Assembly: GCF_000696095.1 (NCBI RefSeq)
Contig: NZ_BAYX01000009.1
Location: 186,001-250,000, forward strand
Reading direction: 5' to 3'
Source of the DNA: Rhizobium rhizogenes NBRC 13257
Lineage (GTDB): Bacteria; Pseudomonadota; Alphaproteobacteria; Rhizobiales; Rhizobiaceae
Length of the DNA stretch: 64,000 nt
Shown: piece by piece, positions 44,359-53,362 of the stretch
Layout of the letters: each line of letters opens with the position of its first letter
Position numbering within the stretch: the first letter of the stretch is position 1
Made by a program: the position numbers and the translations under genes
The notes under the pieces: model-generated
Database searches by the model: none
What the model was told of the DNA's origin: nothing
What the model saw: only the letters and a program-made list of their open reading frames with translations

Positions 44359-44855
44359 TGTTCTGGCCGTCCATCGCACTTCTGACCTTCGTCACCCTGC
44401 AGCGGCTTGCCGAACTGATCTATGCCCGGCACAACACCGCTGCCCTTCTCGCACAGGGCGGCCGGGAGATCGCGCCGGGGCATTACCCCTATATGGTGGC
44501 GATGCATACCGCCTGGCTCGTCAGCCTATGGCTCTTCGCGACCGGGCGGCCGGTCGTCCCGGTCTGGGTTGTCATCTTCATGGTACTGCAAGGCTTGCGC
44601 GTCTGGGTGCTGGCAACGCTGAAAGGTCGCTGGACGACGCGGATCATCGTGCTGCCGGGAGCACCGCTGGTAACGGGCGGCCCCTACCGCTTTCTCAGCC
44701 ATCCGAACTATGCGGTGGTGGTCGGCGAGATCGCCGTATTGCCGCTTGCCTTCGGCCTGCCGCTCCATGCCGTCGTCTTCTCGCTGCTCAACGCCGCCAT
44801 CCTGACGATACGCATCCGCGCCGAGAATGCGGCCCTGGATCAGGCCATGGCGTGA
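44358..44855 (+). CDS. Isoprenylcysteine carboxyl methyltransferase-like membrane protein
   Basis: 165 residues with about four membrane helices. Family features: FVTLQRLAELIYARHNTAAL, RWTTRIIVLPGAPLVTGGPY, and the SAM-site region RFLSHPNYAVVVGEIAVLPL. The ATG overlaps the stop of the type III PKS, so the two are coupled, and the protein is the likely O-methyltransferase for the PKS product, as BpsB/YpbQ is in Bacillus subtilis. The role is inferred from family and coupling. Confidence 0.9.
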   Translation: MFWPSIALLTFVTLQRLAELIYARHNTAALLAQGGREIAPGHYPYMVAMHTAWLVSLWLFATGRPVVPVWVVIFMVLQGLRVWVLATLKGRWTTRIIVLPGAPLVTGGPYRFLSHPNYAVVVGEIAVLPLAFGLPLHAVVFSLLNAAILTIRIRAENAALDQAMA

Positions 44856-44912
44856 TCGTATTTTTCATTTGCACCGCAGCATTTTGGCAGGCATTTTCGA
44901 TGCTTGAAGCAT

Positions 44913-44945
44913 GATCCCGGAAGGGGCTGAGCGCCTTTCGGGATC
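44913..44945. repeat. Rhizobial intergenic palindrome, hairpin after the PKS operon
   Basis: GATCCCGGAAGG and CCTTTCGGGATC form a 12-position stem with one mismatch and a 9-base loop, preceded by TGCTTGAAGCAT. This matches the core of the common rhizobial repeat (ATGATCCCG...CGGGATCA). It occupies the gap between the PKS-ICMT pair and the FAD oxidoreductase, and may end the PKS transcript. Confidence 0.5.
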
Positions 44946-44980
44946 GGGTGAAAAAACACGCATGCGGATAGCAGGGGATC

Positions 44981-46228
44981 ATGACAAAAGACGCAATCGT
45001 GCTCGGCGCGGGCATTGTCGGCGTATCGACAGCCATCCACCTCCAGCGGCGCGGGCGTCAGGTCACCCTCGTCGATCGCAAGCCGCCCGGTCAGGGAACC
45101 TCCTTCGGCAATGCCGGCCTGATCCAGCGCGAGGGCGTCGTCCCTTATGGTTTTCCGCAGCAATTCGGCCTGTTGCTGCGCTACGCCTTCAACAACCGCA
45201 TCGACGCGCATTATCACCTCAAGGCGCTGCCGAGCCAGATCGCCTTCCTCGCCCGCTACTGGTGGAATTCCAATACCAAGCGACATGAGATGATCTCGCG
45301 CGCCTATGCGCCGCTCATCGCCCATTCAATCAGCGAGCATAACGACCTTATCGAGGCCTCGCATGCCGAGGAACTCATCCGCAAAGACGGCTGGATCGAG
45401 CTCTACCGCTCGAACGAGAAACGCGATGCGGAATTTGCCGAGGCCGAGCGTCTCAATCGCGAATTCGGCATCGCCTCCGACGCTTTGACCGGCGCGGACG
45501 TGGCGACATCGGAGCCGCATCTCAAGGACAGTTTCTCAGGTGCCCTGCGCTGGCGCGATCCTTGGTCGGTGCTCGACCCGCACGGCTTGACCGCCGCCTA
45601 TCGCAAATATTTCGAAAGCATCGGCGGCCGCGTGACGACCGGGGACGCCGTCTCGCTCGGCCTGTCCGGCTCAAGCTGGAAAATGGTGACGGCGGAGGGC
45701 TCGATCGAAGCCGAGGATGTTGTCGTCGCGCTCGGTCCCTGGGCGGACCAAGTGACGAAGCGTTTCGGCTATGCCTTCCCGCTCGGCGTCAAGCGCGGCT
45801 ATCACATGCATTACGCCGCCGAGGGCAACGCCGTCCTCAACAATTGGGTACTGGATGCGGAGCGCGGCTACCTGATGGCGCCGATGAGCCGAGGCATCCG
45901 GTTGACGACCGGAGCCGAGTTCGCGCGCCGCGACGCGCCGAAGACACCGGTGCAGCTCGACCGCGCCGAAGCCGTCGCTCGCACCGTCTTTCCGCTCGGC
46001 GAACGGCTCGATGCGGAACCCTGGATGGGTGCCCGCCCCTGCACTCCGGACATGATGCCGATCATCGGCAAGGCGCCACGCCATAACGGCCTATGGTTCG
46101 CCTTCGGCCATGCCCATCACGGCCTGACACTCGGACCCGTGACCGGCCGCGTTCTTGCCGAACTCATCACCGGCGAAACGCCCTTTATCGATATCTCGGC
46201 CTATGCGCCGGACCGGTTCGCGCCCTGA
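44981..46228 (+). CDS. FAD-dependent oxidoreductase (DadA-like)
   Basis: 415 residues. Rossmann FAD motif VLGAGIVGVSTAIHLQRRGR (about residues 7-26), then GQGTSFGNAGLIQREGVVPY, FGYAFPLGVKRGYHMHY, and the C-terminal WMGARPCTPDMMPIIGKAPR with FAFGHAHHGLTLGPVTGRVL. This is the D-amino-acid dehydrogenase/glycine-oxidase-like DAO family. The specific amine substrate is unknown. It is separated from the PKS operon by a hairpin repeat, so a joint pathway is possible but not implied. Confidence 0.9.
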   Translation: MTKDAIVLGAGIVGVSTAIHLQRRGRQVTLVDRKPPGQGTSFGNAGLIQREGVVPYGFPQQFGLLLRYAFNNRIDAHYHLKALPSQIAFLARYWWNSNTKRHEMISRAYAPLIAHSISEHNDLIEASHAEELIRKDGWIELYRSNEKRDAEFAEAERLNREFGIASDALTGADVATSEPHLKDSFSGALRWRDPWSVLDPHGLTAAYRKYFESIGGRVTTGDAVSLGLSGSSWKMVTAEGSIEAEDVVVALGPWADQVTKRFGYAFPLGVKRGYHMHYAAEGNAVLNNWVLDAERGYLMAPMSRGIRLTTGAEFARRDAPKTPVQLDRAEAVARTVFPLGERLDAEPWMGARPCTPDMMPIIGKAPRHNGLWFAFGHAHHGLTLGPVTGRVLAELITGETPFIDISAYAPDRFAP

Positions 46229-46240
46229 TATCGAGGGAAT

Positions 46241-46768
46241 TCAGCGGATCGCGGCGAGGCCCTTGAGCGCGGCCTCAACAATACCGTCGATGGTATCGTC
46301 GATGCTGACCGTGACGACGCCGGGCTCGCCGGTCGGCACTTCCAGCGTGCGGAGCTGGCTTTCCAGCAGCGACGACGGCATGAAGTGGCCCTTGCGTTCG
46401 CCCATGCGCCTGGTCAGCAATTCCTTCGAGCCGTCGAGATAGATGAAATAGAGATGCCCGCCTGCGGCACCCCGCAGGCGCTCGCGATAGACAAGTTTCA
46501 ATGCCGAGCAGGAAACGGCGATGCCCTCGCCTTTGGCAAGGCTCGCGGCAATCTCCTGACCGATCACGTCGAGCCAGGGCCAGCGGTCCTCATCCGTCAA
46601 GGGAATGCCCTTGCTCATCTTCTCGACATTGGCAGCGGGATGCAACGCGTCCCCCTCAACATAGCGCAGGCCGAGCCGAGCAGCCGCCTTTTCGCCGATC
46701 GAGGATTTGCCGCTGCCGCTGACGCCCATGACGATAATGGCGAGAGAGGTGCTTTGTGTGTCGTGCAT
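46241..46768 (-). CDS. gntK: Gluconokinase (GntK/thermoresistant type)
   Basis: 175 residues from the ATG at 46768. P-loop VMGVSGSGKSSIGEKAAARL (about residues 14-33), then the family signature FVEGDALHP equivalent YVEGDALHPAANVEKMSKGI, LTDEDRWPWL, ALKLVYRERLR, and FIYLDGSKELLTRRMGERKG, HFMPSSLLESQLRTLE. It phosphorylates gluconate to 6-phosphogluconate with ATP. It converges with the oxidoreductase gene. Confidence 0.92.
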   Translation of the reverse strand: MHDTQSTSLAIIVMGVSGSGKSSIGEKAAARLGLRYVEGDALHPAANVEKMSKGIPLTDEDRWPWLDVIGQEIAASLAKGEGIAVSCSALKLVYRERLRGAAGGHLYFIYLDGSKELLTRRMGERKGHFMPSSLLESQLRTLEVPTGEPGVVTVSIDDTIDGIVEAALKGLAAIR

Positions 46769-46839
46769 TGAGTCCGCCCTGAACGAATGGCCATGAATCA
46801 GGCAAAGCCGCCAAGGCCCTGCCTGATTCGCAACTTGGA

Positions 46840-47789
46840 TCAATCCAGCGGGAAGAAGCAAGAAAACTTGTGTGTCCCCTCGCCCGTCAGCTCCGGCATG
46901 ACCTGACGACATTTATCCTGAGCACGCCAGCAGCGCGGGTTGAAATGACAGCCGGTCGGCGGGTTGAGCGGCGACGGCAGCTCGCCCTGCAGACGGATGC
47001 GGTTCTTCTCGCGATCCGGATCGGCGATCGGCGTCGCCGACAAAAGGGCTGCGGTATAGGGATGGCGCGGGCGGGTGAAGACCTCTTCCGCCGTGCCGGT
47101 TTCCACAGGGCGGCCGAGATACATCACCATGACGTCATCGGCGATGTGACGTACCACCGAGAGACCGTGCGAGATGAAGAGATAGGCAAGGCCCATCTCC
47201 TTCTGCAGATCCATCAGGAGGTTCAGCACCTGTGCCTGGATCGAGAGATCAAGCGCCGAAACCGGCTCGTCCAGCACCAGCACCTTCGGCCGCAACATCA
47301 GCGCGCGGGCAATGGCGATACGCTGACGCTGGCCGCCGGAAAACATATGCGGATAGCGATCATAATGTTCCGGACGCAGGCCAACACGCGCCATCATGGC
47401 CTCGGCCTTGCTGCGGCGAGTCGCGGCATCGTCATCGGTGTTGATCTTCAGCGGCTCCTCAAGGATGGAACCGACCTTCTGGCGCGGGTTGAGCGAACCG
47501 TAAGGATTCTGGAAGACGATCTGCACGGCGCTGCGCAGGCTGCGGTCGCCAATCTTCGCCGGCTTGCCGTCGATCAGCAATTCGCCTGACGTCGGGTGTT
47601 CGATCATCGTCACCAGACGGGCAAGCGTCGACTTGCCGCAACCGGATTCGCCGACGACGGCGAGCGTGCGGCCAGACTGCAGGCTGAAGCTGACGCCGTT
47701 CAGCGCCTTGACGGTCGCCTCCGGTTTGAAGCTACCGCGCTTGACGGTGTAGAAGCGGGCGAGATCGCGCCCTTCGAGAACAGCGCCGG

Positions 47790-47793
<4 letters not shown>
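46840..47793 (-). CDS. dppF: Dipeptide ABC transporter ATP-binding protein DppF
   Basis: 317 residues from the ATG at 47793. Walker A VVGESGCGKSTLARLVTMIE, signature FSGGQRQRIAIARALMLRPK, Walker B VLVLDEPVSALDLSIQAQVL, and the oligopeptide-ABC C-terminal domain GELPSPLNPPTGCHFNPRCW. The ATG overlaps the dppD stop (ATGA). Last gene of dppABCDF; with DppD it powers dipeptide import. Confidence 0.95.
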
Positions 47794-48805
<1,012 letters not shown>

Positions 48806-48806
<1 letters not shown>

Positions 48807-49699
48807 TACGACCTCTTCAGCTTCGGGTCGAAGGCATCGCGCAGGCCGTCGCCCATCAGATTGATGGCGAGAACCGTGATCAGGATGCAGAGACCGGGAA
48901 AAGTGACCAGCCAGGGGTTGCTCTGGAAGAATTCGCGCGAATCCGCCAGCATCGTGCCCCATTCCGGCGTCGGCGGCTGCGCGCCCTGGCCGAGAAAGCC
49001 GAGAGCGGCGGCATCGAGGATCGCGGAGGAGAAGGCAAGCGTCGCCTGCACGATCAGCGGCCCGAGACAGTTCGGCAGGATGGTCTTGAACATCAGGCGC
49101 AGCGGGCCGGCGCCGGAAACGCGTGAGGCGATGACATATTCCTTGTCACGCTCGGCCATGACCGAGGCACGCGTCAGGCGGACGAAATGCGGCTGGTTGA
49201 CGATCGAGATCGCAATCATCGCGTTGGTCAGGCCCGGCCCCAGGATCGCCACCAGCACGAGGGCGAGCAGCAGCGAGGGGATGGCGAGGATGATGTCCAT
49301 GACGCGCATGATGATCGTATCGGTGCGGCCGCGGACATAGCCGGCGACGAGGCCGATCAGGATGCCGGCAAGCGCCGAAAGCGAGGCGACCACGAGGCCG
49401 ATGAACAGCGAGAACCGCGTGCCGTAGATCAGACGCGAGAGAAGGTCGCGGCCATTGGCATCGGTGCCGAGAAGAAAGCTGCTGTTGCTGCCTTCCGACC
49501 AGAACGGCGGCAGGCGCTGCATGGCGCTGCCATAGGCGGCATCCGGGTCATGCGGGGCGACGATGCCGGCGAAGATCGCCAGGAACAGGACGAAAACGAA
49601 GATCGCCAGTCCGATGACGGCACCCTTGTTTCGCGAGAAATAATACCAGAACTCCGCAAGAGCGGAGGGGCGGTCGGACTTGACACTGACCGTGCTCAT
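48806..49699 (-). CDS. dppC: Dipeptide ABC transporter permease DppC
   Basis: 297 residues, about six helices. The N-terminal NKGAVIGLAIFVFVLFLAIF segment, the periplasmic PHDPDAAYGSAMQRLPPFW, LGTDANGRDLLSRLIYGTRF, and the EAA loop SRVSGAGPLRLMFKTILPNC are typical of the DppC/OppC class. AGGAG precedes the ATG. It lies 9 bases after dppB. Confidence 0.95.
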
Positions 49700-49708
49700 G
49701 GGCCGCTC

Positions 49709-50713
49709 CTAGTGACGAATACGTGGATTGATGAAGCCGTAGAGCAGGTCGACGGCGAGATTGACGAGCATGACGATGCCGGCGATCAACAGCAGGCCGC
49801 CCTGCACCACGGGATAATCGCGCTTTGAGACGGCGTCGATCATCCACTTGCCGATTCCCGGCCAGGAAAAGATGCTTTCCGTCAGGATGGCGCCGCCGAG
49901 CAGCACGCCGACCTGCAGGCCGATGGTGGTAACGACCGGGATCATGGCGTTGCGCAGCGCATGCACGGAGACGACGCGCAGCGGCGAGAGACCCTTGGAG
50001 CGCGCCGTGCGGACATAATCCTCGCCCAGCACTTCGAGCATCGCCGAGCGCGTCTGCCGCGCGATGACGGCGAGCGGAATGGTGCCGAGCACGACCGTCG
50101 GCAGGATCAGCGAGTTGAGCGCCGAGGCGAAGGCGCCCTTCTGACCGGACAAGAGGCTGTCGATCAGCATGAAGCCGGTGATCGGCTTGAAGAAATAAAT
50201 GAGGCCGATGCGGCCCGAAACCGGCGTCCAGTGCAGATAACCGTTGAAGACGATGATCAGCAGCAGGCCCCACCAGAAGATCGGCATGGAATAGCCGATG
50301 AGGGCCACACCCATGACGCTCTGGTCGAACCATGTCCCCCGCTTAACGGCGGCGAAAACGCCGGCCGGGATGCCAAGACAGATCGCCAGGATCATGGCGC
50401 AGATCGACAGTTCCAGCGTTGCCGGGAAGAAGGTGAAGAAGTCGGTCAGTACATCACGCTTGGTGGTGATCGAGGCGCCGAGATCGCCGTGCAGCGCCTT
50501 CCAGATGTAACTGCCGTACTGGACGATCATCGGGCGGTCATAACCGAGATCGTGCGTGATCTGGGCGTGCCGCTCCGGCGACATGACCCGTTCGCCCGAC
50601 AGCAGCATGACAGGATCGCCCGGAAGCAGGCGGATGAGGGAGAAGGCGATAATCGATACGCCGAGGAATGTCGGGATCAGCACCGCAAGGCGGCTGAAAA
50701 GAAATCGCAACAT
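49709..50713 (-). CDS. dppB: Dipeptide ABC transporter permease DppB
   Basis: 334 residues. The N-terminal LIPTFLGVSIIAFSLIRLLP with GDPVMLLSGERVM is the usual DppB/OppB start. The EAA loop is DYVRTARSKGLSPLRVVSVH and the C-terminal segment is ILTESIFSWPGIGKWMIDAV. Inner-membrane translocation subunit. It is separated from dppA by a stem-loop region. Confidence 0.95.
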   Translation of the reverse strand: MLRFLFSRLAVLIPTFLGVSIIAFSLIRLLPGDPVMLLSGERVMSPERHAQITHDLGYDRPMIVQYGSYIWKALHGDLGASITTKRDVLTDFFTFFPATLELSICAMILAICLGIPAGVFAAVKRGTWFDQSVMGVALIGYSMPIFWWGLLLIIVFNGYLHWTPVSGRIGLIYFFKPITGFMLIDSLLSGQKGAFASALNSLILPTVVLGTIPLAVIARQTRSAMLEVLGEDYVRTARSKGLSPLRVVSVHALRNAMIPVVTTIGLQVGVLLGGAILTESIFSWPGIGKWMIDAVSKRDYPVVQGGLLLIAGIVMLVNLAVDLLYGFINPRIRH

Positions 50714-50732
50714 GACAGGTGTCCAAATTTTT

Positions 50733-50784
50733 CCGGCGGTCAGGCAAAGTGCCTGACCGCCGGGTCGCCCGGTCTTAGCCGGGC
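50733..50784 (-). promoter_or_regulatory. Intercistronic stem-loops between dppA and dppB
   Basis: A perfect 14-bp stem with a 3-base loop (arms 50733-50746 and 50750-50763, CCGGCGGTCAGGCA) and a 6-bp stem (GCCCGG / CCGGGC, 50767-50784) lie just after the dppA stop. No U-run follows the large stem on the minus strand. Such hairpins usually protect the binding-protein mRNA 3' end so that dppA is made in excess over the membrane subunits. Confidence 0.7.
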
Positions 50785-50802
50785 ATTCTCACAGATTTTT
50801 TG

Positions 50803-52398
50803 TTATTCGGCGATATCGACGCCGTCGAAGCGGTGAACGCCGACCGGGTCCTGAACGTAACCGGAGACATTCTTCGTCATCGGGATGAACTCTTCCGAAT
50901 GGTCGATGGTCATCCACGGTGCTTCGCGCTTGAAGATGACCTGAGCCTCTTCATAGAGCTTGGTGCGCTCCTTGACGTCGGCGGTCTGCTTGGCCTTCTT
51001 CACCAGATCGTCGAATTCCTTGTTGCACCACTGAGCGCGGTTGTTGCCGCCGACGGCGTCGCAGCCGAGCAGCGTATCAAGGAAGTTGTCCGGGTCGCCG
51101 TTATCACCGGTCCAGCCGAGGATAGCCGCACCATCGCGGTCCTTGGCGGAGGAGAGCTTCAGGTACTGAGCCCAGTCATAGGTGACGATCTCGACCTTGA
51201 CGCCGATCTTGGCAAGGTCCGCCTGCATCAGCTCGGCGGCGCGGCGCGCGTTGAGCATGTAGGGACGCGATACCGGCATCGCCCAGATCTTCATGCTGAG
51301 ATCCTTGACGCCGGCCTTTTCAAGCAGCTTCTTAGCTTCGTCCGGGCTGTAGGCGTCGTCCTTGACGTCCTTGTTATAGGACCACATGGTCGGCGGGATC
51401 GGGTTGGTTGCAACCGTGCCCGAGCCCTGGAAGACGGCGTCGACGATCGCCTGCTTGTTGACGGCCATGTTGATGGCCTTGCGCACTTCGACCTTGTCGA
51501 AAGGTGCAACCAGCGTGTTGTAGGCGAGGTACGAAACGTTCAGACCAGCCTGCTCGAGAACCTTGAGGTTCGGATCGGCCTTCAGGTCCTTGATGTCGGC
51601 GGCGTTCGGGTAAGGCATAATGTTGCATTCGCCGGACTTCAGCTTCTGTGCGCGGACGGAAGCGTCAGGCGTGATCGCGAAGACGAGATCGTCGATCTTT
51701 TCCTTGCCCTTGAAATAGGTTTCATTCGCCTTGTAGCGGATGACGGCGTCGGGCTGGTAGGCAACGAAGGTGAACGGGCCAGTGCCGAGCGGCTGCTGGT
51801 TCATCTGCGCCATCTTGCCGTCGGCCTGGAGCTTGTCGGCATATTCCTTCGACAGGATCGAGCTGAAATCCATCGCGAGGTCGGCGATGAACGGTGCTTC
51901 CGGACGGTTCAGCACGAACTTGACAGTGAGGTCGTCAACCTTGTCGATCGACTTGATCAGCTTGGGGAAGCCCATGCCGTCTGCATATTCGTAGGAACCA
52001 CCGGCGACATACTTGGCCCACGGGCTATCTTCCTTGAGCTGGCGCTCGAAGGAGAAGATGACGTCGTCGGCAGTAAGATCGCGCGTCGGGGTGAAGAAGT
52101 CGGTCACCTGGAACTTCACGCCCTTGCGGAGCTTGAAGGTGTATTCCTTGCCGTCGGGGGAAACCGTCCAGCTTTCGGCCAGGCCCGGCTCAACTTCGGT
52201 GCTGCCATGCTTGAATTCGACGAGACGGCTATAGACCGTACGCGAAGAGGCATCGAAAGTGTTGCCGCCAGTGTAAATTCCCGGGTCAAAACCCTCCGGC
52301 GAGCTTTCCGAGCAATAAACAAGCGTTTTCGACCAGGCGGACGTCGCCATGACGGAAGCCAAGGCGGTCACTGCCAAGAGGACAGAGATCTTTTTCAT
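50803..52398 (-). CDS. dppA: Dipeptide ABC transporter substrate-binding protein DppA
   Basis: 531 residues. Signal peptide MKKISVLLAVTALASVMATS with cleavage near SAWSK. The mature start TLVYCSESSPEGFDPGIYTG and NTFDASSRTVYSRLVEFKHG closely follow E. coli DppA, as do VEPGLAESWTVSPDGKEYTF, LRKGVKFQV and RDLTADDVIFSFERQ. SBP family 5 periplasmic protein binding dipeptides (some also carry heme or delta-aminolevulinate). First gene of the operon. Confidence 0.95.
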   Translation of the reverse strand: MKKISVLLAVTALASVMATSAWSKTLVYCSESSPEGFDPGIYTGGNTFDASSRTVYSRLVEFKHGSTEVEPGLAESWTVSPDGKEYTFKLRKGVKFQVTDFFTPTRDLTADDVIFSFERQLKEDSPWAKYVAGGSYEYADGMGFPKLIKSIDKVDDLTVKFVLNRPEAPFIADLAMDFSSILSKEYADKLQADGKMAQMNQQPLGTGPFTFVAYQPDAVIRYKANETYFKGKEKIDDLVFAITPDASVRAQKLKSGECNIMPYPNAADIKDLKADPNLKVLEQAGLNVSYLAYNTLVAPFDKVEVRKAINMAVNKQAIVDAVFQGSGTVATNPIPPTMWSYNKDVKDDAYSPDEAKKLLEKAGVKDLSMKIWAMPVSRPYMLNARRAAELMQADLAKIGVKVEIVTYDWAQYLKLSSAKDRDGAAILGWTGDNGDPDNFLDTLLGCDAVGGNNRAQWCNKEFDDLVKKAKQTADVKERTKLYEEAQVIFKREAPWMTIDHSEEFIPMTKNVSGYVQDPVGVHRFDGVDIAE

Positions 52399-52738
52399 GA
52401 TGTCGTTTCCCAGGTTTGTTCTTCTTTTGAAGCCGTGGTTCCCAGAGGTTCCTATCCGGATCGGGCCGATGGAACGCTATTTAATGTATGAAAGCAACAT
52501 GGGCCGCCTAAAATTTTTCCAAATCGTGGAGTTTGGAAATTTTTGCACAAAAAATGCCCTGCATAGGCAACAATCTGGATATTACGCGCGTATCTGGGAT
52601 ACTTTTTCGAAGAATCTCACGTTTTCCTCTTCGAGATTACCAACGGCTCATTACAATATTGTGCAACTATACAAAGGAAAATCCGCCGCTGCCTCAGGCA
52701 ACCGCGGATTGAAAATACACGCGACTTAAAAAGCGGGA
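52399..52738. promoter_or_regulatory. dppA upstream region with an inverted repeat
   Basis: This 340-base AT-rich gap between rirA and dppA holds no gene. An inverted repeat lies at 52511-52544: arms aaatttttccaaa and tttggaaattttt with an 8-base centre, eight perfect inner pairs, then two mismatches and three more pairs. It is 113 bases before the dppA ATG. Its TTCCAAA and TTTGGAA halves are those of the ICE box upstream of rirA, but in the opposite order and with different spacing, so Irr binding is not claimed. Confidence 0.45.
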
Positions 52739-53227
52739 TCAGGCGGCCGGTGCCGTGATCGGCATCTTCTTGGCGATGCCCCTGTGATCTAGCTCGTCCA
52801 GGCCGAGCAGGAAGTTGATCTGCGGGCGGGCCTTGACGAGGTCGTCGATGGAATATTCCGTCAGCACGTCGAAGAAGGCGTTGAGCGCCTTGCGCAGCGC
52901 CGAATTCAAGCCGCAGCTATCGACCAGCGGGCACTCGACGGCACCGTCTTCGAAGCATTCCGCCATGGCGAAGCTATCTTCGGTCACCCGGACGACATCG
53001 AACAGGCTGATATCGGTCGGTGGCTTGCCCAAGCGCACGCCGCCATTGCGGCCACGCACGGTTTCCACAAGGCCCGCCTTGGTCAGCGGCTGCAGAATCT
53101 TGAACAAAAACAGCTCGGAAACACCATAGGCCTTGGCAATTTCCGGGATGCGGCTCAAGTAGCCTTCGTTGGCGGCGCAATACATGAGCATACGCACTGC
53201 GTAGTTGGTTTGCTTGGTCAGGCGCAT
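52739..53227 (-). CDS. rirA: Iron-responsive regulator RirA (Rrf2 family)
   Basis: 162 residues from the ATG at 53227 with AGGAGAT upstream. N-terminal winged helix MRLTKQTNYAVRMLMYCAAN, YGVSELFLFKILQPLTKAGL, and VRGRNGGVRLGKP. The three Fe-S ligands fall at Cys91, Cys99 and Cys105 (ECFEDGAVECPLVDSCGL), matching the positions known for rhizobial RirA. With an Fe-S cluster it represses iron-uptake genes. It is preceded by a perfect ICE (Irr) box, implying cross-control by Irr. Confidence 0.95.
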   Translation of the reverse strand: MRLTKQTNYAVRMLMYCAANEGYLSRIPEIAKAYGVSELFLFKILQPLTKAGLVETVRGRNGGVRLGKPPTDISLFDVVRVTEDSFAMAECFEDGAVECPLVDSCGLNSALRKALNAFFDVLTEYSIDDLVKARPQINFLLGLDELDHRGIAKKMPITAPAA

Positions 53228-53289
53228 GCCGATCTCCTGGAATCGAAGCCGCAAAGTGCGGGTCGAGAGCTATATAGTGCGTTTCTTAG

Positions 53290-53306
53290 TTTGGAACAAT
53301 TCCAAA
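53290..53306. promoter_or_regulatory. Irr (ICE) box upstream of rirA
   Basis: TTTGGAACAATTCCAAA is a perfect 7-bp-arm palindrome and fits the Irr-box consensus TTTRGAAYNRTTCYAAA at every position. Its near edge is 63 bases upstream of the rirA ATG. Irr acts under iron limitation in Rhizobiales and is reported to repress rirA in Agrobacterium; the same wiring is inferred here. Confidence 0.75.
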
Positions 53307-53362
53307 ATATGAAATTTACATTCACGTTATTCTGATGCTGCCAACCAGATCAAGACCGGTTT

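Noticed and set aside
50800..52491. 563-codon plus-strand frame opposite dppA
   Set aside because: It is the antisense of a complete DppA gene with a signal peptide; it has no ribosome site and no recognisable domain.
52511..52544. Second Irr box upstream of dppA
   Set aside because: The half sites are in the wrong order (TTCCAAA first) and 8 bases apart, so it does not fit the ICE consensus; kept only as an inverted repeat.
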